Below are positions 1 to 7,007 of a stretch of 8,397 nt of DNA, in pieces. Position 1 is the first letter of the stretch, and each line of letters opens with the position of its first letter. This DNA comes from Coriobacteriia bacterium (GTDB lineage Bacteria; Actinomycetota; Coriobacteriia; WRKU01; WQUG01), in contig WQVS01000064.1 of assembly GCA_009785705.1 (NCBI GenBank), positions 1-8,397 on the forward strand, given 5' to 3'. Both the position numbers and the translations under genes were made by a program. The notes under the pieces were generated by a model. That model was not told the DNA's origin, ran no database searches, and saw only the letters and a list, made by a program, of their open reading frames with translations.

Positions 1-978
1 GCAGATAATTTCAGCAGGAATCTGACCTGCGTCATTATAGTAGCGACCAATAAAGCTTGAAATAAGGTCTTCGAAATTTACATCAAGTCCTTTATCCAAA
101 ATAAAGTCATTGCCATAGAGCACCTTTCCTTCGCGCACTATAAGAACATAGGCTGCAGCAATAGTCTCTTCACGCACAAAACCTAAAACATCGTAGGACG
201 CCTTACTGTCTGACACAACGGCTTGGCGCTTCTTGATGCTCTGCAGCCCTTCCAGACGATTGCGCATACGGGCAGCAAGTTCATAATTAAGGTCAGTAGC
301 TGCTGATTCCATCTGCTGCTGCAAGTCACGCTCTAGGGCAAGACTATTCCCCTCGAGCAGCGAGATAGTGTCTTTGACATGACCCGCATAGTCCTCTGGA
401 CTAATGCTGAGGCTGCATACGCCTGGACCATAGCCCAACTGTGAGTCAAAGCAAGGCCTCGGTACGGGCTTTATAAAGCCATTTCTGCGTACACGTCTAT
501 ACTCTGGACAGGTGCTCCGACATAAGGGAATGACCCTACGCAAAGTATCAACCGTTTCACGAGCGCCGCGCGCATCAACATAAGGTCCAAAGTAACGCGT
601 CCCTGCACGCTTTTTCTCACGAGTATACTTGATGGATGGGTAAATATCCTCCAGCGTTAAGGCAATATAGGGATAGGTCTTATTATCACGAAAGGTAACA
701 TTATAGGGCGGGGAAAACTGCTTGATAAGAGTTATCTCCATCATCAAGGCTTCCACCTCTGAACTAGTCACCACGTAGTCGAAGCTGGCAACCTCTGTCA
801 TCATGCGATCAATCCACTCACGTCCATCATGACCGCTGATATATTGGCGCATACGCTTGCGCAGTTCTTTAGACTTGCCTACATAGAGCGTGCTTCCATC
901 AGCACCCTTCCACAAATAAACCCCTGGCGAAACAGGAACGTGCTTCAACTGTTCAATAATGTGAGAAAGGGTATCCAT
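1..978 (-). CDS. uvrC: UvrC, excinuclease ABC subunit C (N-terminal 326 codons; 3' end outside window)
   Basis: UvrC is the nuclease of UvrABC nucleotide-excision repair and cuts on both sides of a lesion bound by UvrB. The visible part has the GIY-YIG domain that makes the 3' incision (GVY at 19-21, YVG at 32-34, EALMME at 76-81, PYN at 91-93), then the conserved DNKTYPYI stretch and YFGPY at 129-133. A cysteine region follows at 153-188, then a UVR (UvrB-binding) motif near 222-252. The RNase H-like half and the HhH region lie beyond the window edge. The ATG at 978 is the only plausible start: an in-frame TAA lies 18 nt upstream with no ATG, GTG or TTG between. No Shine-Dalgarno is visible, and a TATAAT box sits 7 nt upstream, which suggests a leaderless mRNA. 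Oddity: Gly184 stands where the third iron-sulfur cysteine of E. coli UvrC would align, while an extra pair C153/C157 is present. Confidence 0.96.
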   Translation of the reverse strand, partial: MDTLSHIIEQLKHVPVSPGVYLWKGADGSTLYVGKSKELRKRMRQYISGHDGREWIDRMMTEVASFDYVVTSSEVEALMMEITLIKQFSPPYNVTFRDNKTYPYIALTLEDIYPSIKYTREKKRAGTRYFGPYVDARGARETVDTLRRVIPLCRSTCPEYRRVRRNGFIKPVPRPCFDSQLGYGPGVCSLSISPEDYAGHVKDTISLLEGNSLALERDLQQQMESAATDLNYELAARMRNRLEGLQSIKKRQAVVSDSKASYDVLGFVREETIAAAYVLIVREGKVLYGNDFILDKGLDVNFEDLISSFIGRYYNDAGQIPAEIIC

Positions 979-985
979 GGCTAAA

Positions 986-1015
986 ATTATAGCTTAGGCT
1001 TATCGTTGCCTCTAA
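986..1015 (-). promoter_or_regulatory. Probable uvrC promoter giving a leaderless transcript
   Basis: On the minus strand a perfect TATAAT lies at 991-986, with a weak -35 candidate TTAGAG at 1015-1010 and an 18-nt spacer. Only 7 nt separate the -10 box from the uvrC ATG, so transcription should begin at or within a base or two of the start codon. This agrees with the lack of a ribosome binding site. The box lies just downstream of the decayed ATPase remnant, so the uvrC promoter appears to have stayed intact when the cassette arrived or decayed. A weaker alternative, TTGCAA-N17-TATAGG at 1090-1062, lies inside the remnant. Confidence 0.6.
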
Positions 1016-1019
1016 GTCT

Positions 1020-1280
1020 TTAAGAGCACCTATTCTCTAAACTCAACTTTCCCTTATATAGCCTATAGCTAACATCTGATTGATTTGCAATAACAGTAGA
1101 GTGTGTTACTACTATTACACACTTGTTGTGTTCACGTGCAAGTTTCTTAAAAATATCTATAAGTTCTATTTCCATCTCTTCGTTTAAGCTTCCTGTAGGT
1201 TCATCAGCTAGTATGAGATCTACATTTGTAGCTAATGCTCTAGCTATAGCTACTCTTTGTTATACTTCATGCTTACAGAC
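1020..1280 (-). pseudogene. Remnant of a MacB/LolD-type ABC transporter ATPase (C-terminal third)
   Basis: Read on the minus strand, this stretch encodes the end of an ATPase of the MacB/LolD/FtsE class. After a stop at 1262-1260 it reads QRVAIARALA, then Walker B with D-loop (LILADEPTGSLN), the switch histidine (VIVVTHS) and a short tail ending at a TAA at 1022-1020. The signature motif is ruined: where LSGGEQ(Q)RVA is expected, the frame reads CKHEV*QRVA, including a probable CAA-to-TAA change. The Walker A half is absent and replaced by the end of the FtsX-type permease gene. There is no start codon with a ribosome site, so no working ATPase can be made. Codon use (many ATA, AGA, GTA) and a sampled G+C near 30-37% are lower than the flanks, pointing to a foreign or long-decaying piece. 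It was plausibly once the partner of the adjacent permease. Confidence 0.8.
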
Positions 1281-1294
1281 AGTTTCCCTTTGTG

Positions 1295-3508
1295 CTAGAG
1301 CACAATTTCTCGTGGTGCGAAGCGCATCACCACATAGAGCGTTGAAGTAACAGTAACGACAACTATAATGGCGGCACCAAAGGCTAAGAAATTCACTACA
1401 CTGTCCACATCAAGAGACGTATCATAGTGTGCCAATATCTCCTCTGAGGAAACCTCACCAATGCCATGTCCCATCATATCAAGATTGGTAAAGGCGATTG
1501 CTTGACTATCTGCTCTTTGCGCTGCTGTCATCTCACTTCGAATTATGGTTTCTGAGAGCTTAAGTGCAAGCATATTACCTGTAGTAAGCGAGAGTACCGC
1601 AGCAATAAGTGCTATTGCTAAAACTTCAAAGGTCAGTTGAGCAACGATCTTTCTCTTTTTCTCTCCTAGTGCAAGGTAGATACCTATCTCCTGCCTGCGT
1701 TCTCGCATGAGCAAGGTAATAAATAGGGAAAGAATAAGGATCGATGCCACAGCGGCAAGCCAAAGAACAACAGCTGCAATATCTCCAATATTTTCCACTG
1801 CAGCAGTACCCGCCATTGAACAACTCAAGTCAGATACTGTCCAATAGGCAGGCAGAATAACTAGAACATCTTCTCTGAAACTCTCAATGTCTTGTGGGCA
1901 AGTGAGCACAAAAACATTTTGGAATGACAATGTGCCCCCTAAATCTTCTAAGGTCCACTCTTCGCCTAGATCAAGATATGCTGCATATTCCATTTGGTAC
2001 ATGTGCACAGCAACAGCAACAGCACTGGGCACATATATCTGATTTATATGTTCATGCTTAAGCGAGTCGTCGATTAAGCTGTCTCCTGTATGGAACTGAG
2101 CTACAGACCTAAAGATACCTATAACTTCAAAGTCATAGGAACGCTGCGTATAGATGTCATCTTCAAGGAAACGGAAAGGGACAAAGGGATCTGAGTTTCG
2201 CGTATCCCAAATAATGTCATTCATGCTGAAATTTGATCCAATATGCAAATGGTTAAGCTTTGCGACCTCTTCTGATATCAGGGCGACATAGCTCAGTGCC
2301 ACTGCTTCATCCTCACTGAAGGATCTGCCTGCAACAATTTCAATGATGCCCTCTTCAATGTCAACAAGCTTTGAACCATGAATACCCCTCAAAGCAAAAG
2401 CCTGCCATCTACCTAAACTTTGAAGTTGGTGCACTTCTTCATTGCTATAATATCTTTCTAGCTCCGCTGAAAGCAAATGAGAGTAAATAGAAATATCGTA
2501 GTTTCTTACTTGAGGAAGATTAGCAATCTCTAAAAGGACTTCTAAAGAAATATCGCTTGGCTCTGGCCATTGTCCTGTCTGCCTGAGTTCTGCCTCTAGA
2601 GCTTCTTGATCTAACTCAACAGTGACTACTGGAGAGAACTCCTGTAGTAAATTTGCACGAACAACAGAGGTGGCTTGATGCACTGAAATTGCTCCCGAAA
2701 CAACAATGCCTAGGGCAAAAAGTACGAATAGTATTAGTAAATTTCTACCCACATTTCTTGTTAGGCTTGCCCAAATTCTATTGAAGAAATCCATGCTTAC
2801 CGTCCCAACTTGAAAGGTGACTACGTGCAGAGCAGACACCTTTTGCAGACTTTGCAAAAAGGCTGAAGGTTTTTCACAAATAAAGAGAAGCAGATAAAAG
2901 CCTACAAACGAGAATACAACCAGTAATAGTTGTGTTGCAAAACTCCTCTCACCGTGAACCAAAATCCACCAATTGGGGAGCTGAATCCAGCCAAGGTAAT
3001 CACCGTAAGCAATTATCATTGCAAAGATGGTGATTAATATCCCTGGAAAAAAAGTTCTAAAAAGCTTAGCGCAAAGCGCAATTACAAGAAAAAATACAAA
3101 AGAAGTAAGACCTGAAAGCAAGAGTAAGTCCATTGCTTTACTGTAATTCTGAACTTCTGAAAAGTACAGAGCTACTAGACCGATCACTAGAGTAACTACC
3201 TGCATGAACAAAAATCTTGCAGCGGCTCTCGTGAGAAAGCGTCTCTCCCAGACAAGAAGTACTCGTGCAGAAATTTCATAAATCCCACTGAAAAGTGCCG
3301 TTGCCCAAAGACAGGAAATGACGGGTGGCAGTACTAGGCAAATTTGTGAAAAAACTTCAAAAGCTTCTGAATATATATCAGGGTCTTGCGATAGGCTCAT
3401 CGCAATAAATGCTGCAGGCGCAGCAAGTGACAAAATTAGTGCCGCAAGTATAGCAGTGAGCGACTGCTTAATCTCTTTGTGCAGCAAAGCGAAAGTACGA
3501 GGATACAT
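1295..3508 (-). CDS. Chimeric permease: ABC-2-like membrane half fused to MacB/FtsX-type permease
   Basis: This is a 737-aa membrane protein with two apparent modules. Residues 1-235 begin with a cytoplasmic LLHKEIKQSL segment typical of ABC-2 permeases and carry about six hydrophobic helices (roughly 18-38, 55-78, 100-117, 127-147, 153-172, 192-211). Residues 240-737 have MacB/FtsX architecture: a juxtamembrane segment and helix near 255-275, an extracellular domain of about 300 residues (280-575) with MacB_PCD-like signatures (EIVAGRSFSEDEA near 390-402, FEVIGIF near 460-466), then three helices (575-600, 625-645, 705-728). The hallmark RRQEIGIYLALG lies at 604-615 and the end APREIVL is typical of FtsX. 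I chose the ATG at 3508, with AGAGG about 10 nt upstream and 13 nt after the ATPase stop; an in-frame ATG at 3565 would overlap the ATPase gene by 44 nt. Fourth gene of the cassette. The substrate is unknown, and the matching MacB-type ATPase survives only as a remnant downstream. Confidence 0.85.
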   Translation of the reverse strand: MYPRTFALLHKEIKQSLTAILAALILSLAAPAAFIAMSLSQDPDIYSEAFEVFSQICLVLPPVISCLWATALFSGIYEISARVLLVWERRFLTRAAARFLFMQVVTLVIGLVALYFSEVQNYSKAMDLLLLSGLTSFVFFLVIALCAKLFRTFFPGILITIFAMIIAYGDYLGWIQLPNWWILVHGERSFATQLLLVVFSFVGFYLLLFICEKPSAFLQSLQKVSALHVVTFQVGTVSMDFFNRIWASLTRNVGRNLLILFVLFALGIVVSGAISVHQATSVVRANLLQEFSPVVTVELDQEALEAELRQTGQWPEPSDISLEVLLEIANLPQVRNYDISIYSHLLSAELERYYSNEEVHQLQSLGRWQAFALRGIHGSKLVDIEEGIIEIVAGRSFSEDEAVALSYVALISEEVAKLNHLHIGSNFSMNDIIWDTRNSDPFVPFRFLEDDIYTQRSYDFEVIGIFRSVAQFHTGDSLIDDSLKHEHINQIYVPSAVAVAVHMYQMEYAAYLDLGEEWTLEDLGGTLSFQNVFVLTCPQDIESFREDVLVILPAYWTVSDLSCSMAGTAAVENIGDIAAVVLWLAAVASILILSLFITLLMRERRQEIGIYLALGEKKRKIVAQLTFEVLAIALIAAVLSLTTGNMLALKLSETIIRSEMTAAQRADSQAIAFTNLDMMGHGIGEVSSEEILAHYDTSLDVDSVVNFLAFGAAIIVVVTVTSTLYVVMRFAPREIVL

Positions 3509-3521
3509 ATACAAATGACCT

Positions 3522-4340
3522 CTAATCACCAAAGTTGTGCAGCAAGGCGAGATAACCCTCTTCAAGAGTGGGCTCGGTTGTGTATGCCAGATCTTTGTCA
3601 GGCATAACGTATCGAGAAACTTGGATGTCCTCTACAAAAAAGGAGGTAGAAACGATACCACCTCGTGTACGTGGCGATCTATCGGACGAGATGCATACGC
3701 GCCCCTTGGCAAAAGCGGTCAGAGTAACGGGGTCTCCATCAAAGCATAGCCTTCCCCTATTAAGTACCAAAATGCGATCACAAAGCCCCTTAATGTCATC
3801 AACAATGTGAGTCGAGATAATCATGGCATTGGAGCCTGTTGCACGCGCAAGCACTGACTTCAAGTTACCGCGCTCTTGGATATCAAGTCCTACAGAGGGC
3901 TCATCAAGCAAAAGCATTTCAGGAGATCCAAGTAGAGCTTGAGCAATTCCAAGTCGTCTTAATACCCCTCCTGACAGCTCACCTACTCGCAAGTCTCTAT
4001 AATCTGACAAATTGGCAAGCTCTATTACCCGATCAATTTCCTTGGCAAGTGACATAGCATCAAGGTTACCCAACACAGCTAAGTATGACAAAGCTTCAAA
4101 AATACTAAGATGAGGCATGAGGTTAAATTGTTGGGGCAAATATCCCAAATTCAAATTTTTTTGTGGCAATTTGATGGCTCCAGAAGTGGGCTGCTCAAGA
4201 CCAGCGATGCAATTAATGAGTGTGGTTTTGCCAGCTCCATTTGGCCCTAGCAGTGCAACGCAACCAGAAGACAATTTAAAAGAAACTTCCGACAAAGCTA
4301 ACGTTTTTCTGTACCTTTTCGTCAGTGAAGCAATAATCAT
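3522..4340 (-). CDS. ABC transporter ATP-binding protein (ABC-2 exporter type)
   Basis: This 272-aa cytoplasmic ATPase probably powers the two ABC-2-like membrane halves encoded on either side. All nucleotide-binding motifs are intact: Walker A GPNGAGKTT (32-40), Q-loop YLPQQF (67-72), signature LSGGV (122-126), Walker B LLLDEP (143-148) with the D-loop SVGLD, and switch His178 in ISTH. The opening segment (LTKRYRKTLALSEVSF) and the C-terminal extension ending PTLEEGYLALLHN are typical of ATPases that serve ABC-2 permeases, not MacB/LolD-type ATPases. The ATG lies one base after the upstream permease stop, with GAGAGG about 8 nt before it inside that gene, so translation is probably coupled. 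The gene ends 13 nt before the chimeric permease. No other intact transporter ATPase gene is present in the window. Confidence 0.95.
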   Translation of the reverse strand: MIIASLTKRYRKTLALSEVSFKLSSGCVALLGPNGAGKTTLINCIAGLEQPTSGAIKLPQKNLNLGYLPQQFNLMPHLSIFEALSYLAVLGNLDAMSLAKEIDRVIELANLSDYRDLRVGELSGGVLRRLGIAQALLGSPEMLLLDEPSVGLDIQERGNLKSVLARATGSNAMIISTHIVDDIKGLCDRILVLNRGRLCFDGDPVTLTAFAKGRVCISSDRSPRTRGGIVSTSFFVEDIQVSRYVMPDKDLAYTTEPTLEEGYLALLHNFGD

Positions 4341-4341
4341 G

Positions 4342-6369
4342 CTATTTTCCTCTCATAAACTTCAGCATGTCCTCAGAGGTCAAAGTGTCTCCTTGTTGCA
4401 TAAAGAAATCGCCAAGTGCTCCAAATATCACATCTCCACCCTCTCTACCTATTGCGTCGGCAATCACAAAAGGAATAGAATACGGGCTATCAGGAGAAAA
4501 TAGATTGGCCTCTGAATTGTCATACCATGACGGATCGCTTAGATACGATAAGGTTGCAGCGAAAATGTATCTCGACTCTTCGCTTTGCTCTATCCCGCGC
4601 AATGCCATCCACGCAACAATTCTATCTTCATCTGTCCCAGCTATATCAGAACTAAGGACATAGAAATCTTGACTTACAGGAATATTGTATAAATTAGAAA
4701 ATCGAGGAAAAGTTGGCACTTTAACAATAGAAAAGGGATCGTCCGTAACATCTCCCTCTAAGCCAAACCTTTGACGCAAATCTTGTGCACGCTCTACAAT
4801 CTCATGCCTAGCCCTCTCATCTAAATGCTCAATCTGCCACTCTAGATATCTTTCCCCTCCAAAAATTCTGAATGTAGCATCGTCACCAATGTAGCTTATC
4901 TGTCCTGCCATGAGGGTAAGGGAGCTTGATGGAATAGTCACAAATTCATTCGTATTCGCAACATTTTGCCCTGTTGGTGTAAGCACCTCATCAAAAGGCG
5001 CATTCACCTTTACCTCAATATTCCATACTTCACCACGTCGAAAATTGAACCTCCTGTCAATTTGATAGTGCTGTTTGCCGGGCCAAGGATAGTAAGGGAA
5101 AGCGCTGGTCAGAAAAATCCCTTGTGAATTCGAGTAGTGCCCACCCCCTGAGCCACTGTAACTAAAGTGAAGTGCTTTGGCACTATTGTTCTCAGAGTCT
5201 ATGATAACAAAATCACCCTCCTGCCTAAAGCCCAATTCGTTCCCAAATTCATCAGCAATTCCATTAATGCGAAATCCTCTATACAAGGTAAAATAAGGAT
5301 GATTACTGATCGGTTCAGTCAGGACTACAGTAACCTCGGCACTCAGTCTGTTTCGAACCGTAAATTCCATCGCGTAATTTTCCACAGCTGGAATGGCAGA
5401 GCTTGCATCAGGAATTATTTCGTGCACTTCTTGATATGCCAAGGTTAAATCAGATATGTCATTAACATTGGGAGCAAGCGTCATGCGAGGCAAATTGACG
5501 TGATTGCTACCCGCTCCCCATGCAGCACTAAAAATAACGAAGGTGACAAGAAAGACAGGCACTGCAAACTCTCTCTTCCTGTGTGCAATTAGACAAAGAG
5601 AAAAAAATAGAGGCAGCAACCAGACAAAAATAAGTAAAGCACGATAGGGCTCAGTGGGTAAAAGATACACAGAGTCAAGAATTGCTCTCTCAGAAAATGC
5701 AATGACATCAAAGGGCTCTACCAAAAAAGTTTGAAAAAATTTCAAGAAAAAAGCAATTCGGCCATCGGAAAAGACTGAATTTTGAAAAGATCTCAATAGG
5801 GCGCCCGTTAAAGGACTGAGCCACACGAAGATAAGTAGCAGTGCACTATAGCCCATTAAATTTTTGAGGCAAATTGCCAAAGTAAAACCAACAAGCGGAG
5901 CCACCAAGAGCACTGCACCAGAATGTATTAAAGTATATAGCAGAATATTTGATATTTCATATGCCGCAAGACCCGCAGAAAATGCGCAAAGAAGAACACC
6001 AATAAGCATAATTACAAGTACAGTCGCACTCATCAACAAAGTTATCCCATTAAGAGAGAATACTGTCAGTCTAAGTGTTTGCTTATTTAAAGATAGAACC
6101 TTGATAGATTTATCATTAATAACTCGTCGGCCGTACTCAAAGGACAGAAGTGAAGTAAGAATAAATAGTAGCAAATTTACGAGTTGCAACAATTCTGCCA
6201 AGGAATCCTTGAAGGCATCTGGCGAAACAATGACGCCAAATGCCCCAAGCATTGCAGAAAAAAAGAGTGAAAGTATTATTGAAGTGCCAAAAAGAAAAGG
6301 GAGGGACAGTTTCCTATTGCGAAGATACTCCAAACCTTGAATTTTTAGCGCAAATAAATATTTTTTCAT
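4342..6369 (-). CDS. ABC-2-type permease with extracellular M1-aminopeptidase-like domain lacking the zinc motif
   Basis: This is a 675-aa protein. Residues 1-290 hold about seven hydrophobic helices (roughly 22-48, 58-78, 101-130, 140-168, 172-192, 243-262, 268-286) preceded by a cytoplasmic segment (LKIQGLEYLRNRK), as in ABC-2 permeases. The remaining 385 residues should lie outside the cell. Their layout recalls permeases fused to M1-family aminopeptidases: a beta-rich part from about 330 (YAMEFTVRN), an aromatic turn FPYYPWPG (424-431), and a helical end (VIADAIGREGGDVIFGALG) like the region after the catalytic site. No HEXXH occurs; HEIVE at 522-526 is the nearest string. The domain is therefore probably non-catalytic, and the family assignment is by pattern only. 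I chose the ATG at 6369, with GGAGAGG ideally placed upstream, over an in-frame GTG at 6417 that overlaps the previous stop by one base and lacks a clear site. Confidence 0.8.
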   Translation of the reverse strand: MKKYLFALKIQGLEYLRNRKLSLPFLFGTSIILSLFFSAMLGAFGVIVSPDAFKDSLAELLQLVNLLLFILTSLLSFEYGRRVINDKSIKVLSLNKQTLRLTVFSLNGITLLMSATVLVIMLIGVLLCAFSAGLAAYEISNILLYTLIHSGAVLLVAPLVGFTLAICLKNLMGYSALLLIFVWLSPLTGALLRSFQNSVFSDGRIAFFLKFFQTFLVEPFDVIAFSERAILDSVYLLPTEPYRALLIFVWLLPLFFSLCLIAHRKREFAVPVFLVTFVIFSAAWGAGSNHVNLPRMTLAPNVNDISDLTLAYQEVHEIIPDASSAIPAVENYAMEFTVRNRLSAEVTVVLTEPISNHPYFTLYRGFRINGIADEFGNELGFRQEGDFVIIDSENNSAKALHFSYSGSGGGHYSNSQGIFLTSAFPYYPWPGKQHYQIDRRFNFRRGEVWNIEVKVNAPFDEVLTPTGQNVANTNEFVTIPSSSLTLMAGQISYIGDDATFRIFGGERYLEWQIEHLDERARHEIVERAQDLRQRFGLEGDVTDDPFSIVKVPTFPRFSNLYNIPVSQDFYVLSSDIAGTDEDRIVAWMALRGIEQSEESRYIFAATLSYLSDPSWYDNSEANLFSPDSPYSIPFVIADAIGREGGDVIFGALGDFFMQQGDTLTSEDMLKFMRGK

Positions 6370-6416
6370 TATCCTCTCCGCAGAAATAAGTGCAAATAAT
6401 GCACGATTTACATTCA

Positions 6417-6776
6417 CTACCTGCGATTAATCGTTGCTACGCCTCTTCCACTTGCATTATGACCCTGAGCTTCCATTGCATGAAATCGTGCTTGTCTATA
6501 AGTTTGAATACCTGAATTGAAGTTCGTTACATTTCTAGCTTGTGAAACAGTACTTCGGAACGGCATCGCAGCGGTATTACCTCGTATCAAAAAGAAATTT
6601 CCTCTTCCAGCGCTTGTGGACCCGGAACCCTGCACTCTTGTATGATTTATCGCACTTGTACGTCTCATTGAAGTTCCACTAAAATTAGTGGATGAAGACA
6701 TAAGGATAGCAGCAGCCACACTCGCAAATGTCAAAGTTACCGCAAATGCAATAAAAAACATCCAACTTCTTTTCAT
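6417..6776 (-). CDS. Small arginine-rich exported or membrane-anchored protein, not recognised
   Basis: This is a 119-aa protein. A short basic start (MKR) is followed by a hydrophobic segment at about 5-25 (FFIAFAVTLTFASVAAAILM), which could be a signal peptide cleaved near the AAA at 21-23 or a single membrane anchor. The rest is low in complexity, rich in Ser, Thr, Asn, Gly, Ala and Arg, and contains no Cys and no Asp. I count 13 Arg, one Lys and a single acidic residue (Glu102), so the protein is strongly basic, and it ends in Arg-Arg. GRG occurs twice (57-59, 110-112). I recognise no family. The start is supported by AGGAAGG 7 nt upstream. It is the first gene after the G-tract promoter and lies 47 nt before the M1-like permease, so it is probably co-expressed with the transporter. 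It could be a substrate, a surface factor or an accessory subunit; nothing in the sequence decides between these. Confidence 0.75.
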   Translation of the reverse strand: MKRSWMFFIAFAVTLTFASVAAAILMSSSTNFSGTSMRRTSAINHTRVQGSGSTSAGRGNFFLIRGNTAAMPFRSTVSQARNVTNFNSGIQTYRQARFHAMEAQGHNASGRGVATINRR

Positions 6777-6818
6777 TATTTATCCTTCCTCTTGCCTTAA
6801 ATTTGACATACAATTGAG

Positions 6819-6838
6819 TAGAATCCGCAGTGATTCTA
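6819..6838. promoter_or_regulatory. Short perfect hairpin in the cassette leader
   Basis: TAGAATC at 6819-6825 and GATTCTA at 6832-6838 form a perfect 7-bp stem around a 6-nt loop (CGCAGT on the plus strand). It lies about 40 nt before the start of the small exported protein gene. No run of T follows on either strand, so it does not look like an intrinsic terminator. It could shape the leader RNA or be a protein-binding dyad. Confidence 0.4.
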
Positions 6839-6846
6839 GAAGCTAT

Positions 6847-6892
6847 GCGCTTGTTGGTGTTTCAGATTGAACACCCTGGCACCAACGAGCGC
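6847..6892. promoter_or_regulatory. Large leader stem-loop with a competing inner hairpin
   Basis: GCGCTTGTTGGTG at 6847-6859 pairs with CACCAACGAGCGC at 6880-6892. The 13-bp stem has one G.U pair in plus-strand RNA; in the cassette's minus-strand RNA that position is a C-A mismatch. The 20-nt loop contains a second possible hairpin (GGTGTT 6856-6861 with AACACC 6870-6875) that reuses the GGTG of the large stem, so the two folds exclude each other. No U-tract follows. The element lies in the untranslated leader between the G-tract promoter and the first gene. Confidence 0.5.
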
Positions 6893-6951
6893 CAAGGTTC
6901 ATGAAATGCCGTTTGATGCGATGATGCTCTATTGGCAATAAAGAAACGCAT
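6862..6951 (-). CDS. Possible 29-codon leader ORF
   Basis: ATG at 6951 opens 29 codons (MRFFIANRASS... ending VPGCSI) and stops at TGA 6864-6862. An AAGGGGG sequence ends about 9 nt before the ATG and could serve as a ribosome site. The last codons run through one arm of the 6847-6892 stem and the stop lies in its loop, so a ribosome translating this ORF would block that fold. No conservation evidence is available, and an ORF of this size can arise by chance. Confidence 0.2.
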   Translation of the reverse strand: MRFFIANRASSHQTAFHEPWRSLVPGCSI

Positions 6952-7007
6952 GCTGGCAGTCCCCCTTATAAATTTGAATTTACGCTTGCATGCCTTAGAT
7001 AGAGCAT
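6924..7007. repeat. Separated 9-bp inverted repeat flanking the start of the leader
   Basis: ATGCTCTAT at 6924-6932 and its exact reverse complement ATAGAGCAT at 6999-7007 are 66 bp apart. A GCC/GGC pair lies just inside the arms. The right arm overlaps the end of the -10 region of the G-tract promoter, so the repeat could be an operator pair or a DNA or RNA structure at the transcription start. A 9-bp pair at this distance could also be chance. Confidence 0.25.

Noticed and set aside
1101..1122. GTGTGT...ACACAC dyad as a terminator for the cassette.
   Set aside because: The stem is only 6 bp with a 10-nt loop, no T-run follows on either strand, and the bases encode the conserved VIVVTH segment of the remnant.
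1123..1350. Plus-strand 75-codon open frame.
   Set aside because: It is antisense to the ATPase remnant and the end of the permease gene. The minus-strand reading gives recognisable Walker B and H-loop motifs.
4342..6369. Active metallo-aminopeptidase.
   Set aside because: No HEXXH is present anywhere in the protein. HEIVE and HEIIP lack the second histidine.
6370..6417. GTG at 6417 as the start of the M1-like permease.
   Set aside because: It would overlap the previous stop by one base but lacks a clear ribosome site. The ATG at 6369 has GGAGAGG at proper spacing and starts a typical ABC-2 N-terminus.
6847..6892. T-box or other known riboswitch in the leader.
   Set aside because: No T-box sequence or specifier arrangement, no terminator U-tract, and no other riboswitch core that I recognise.
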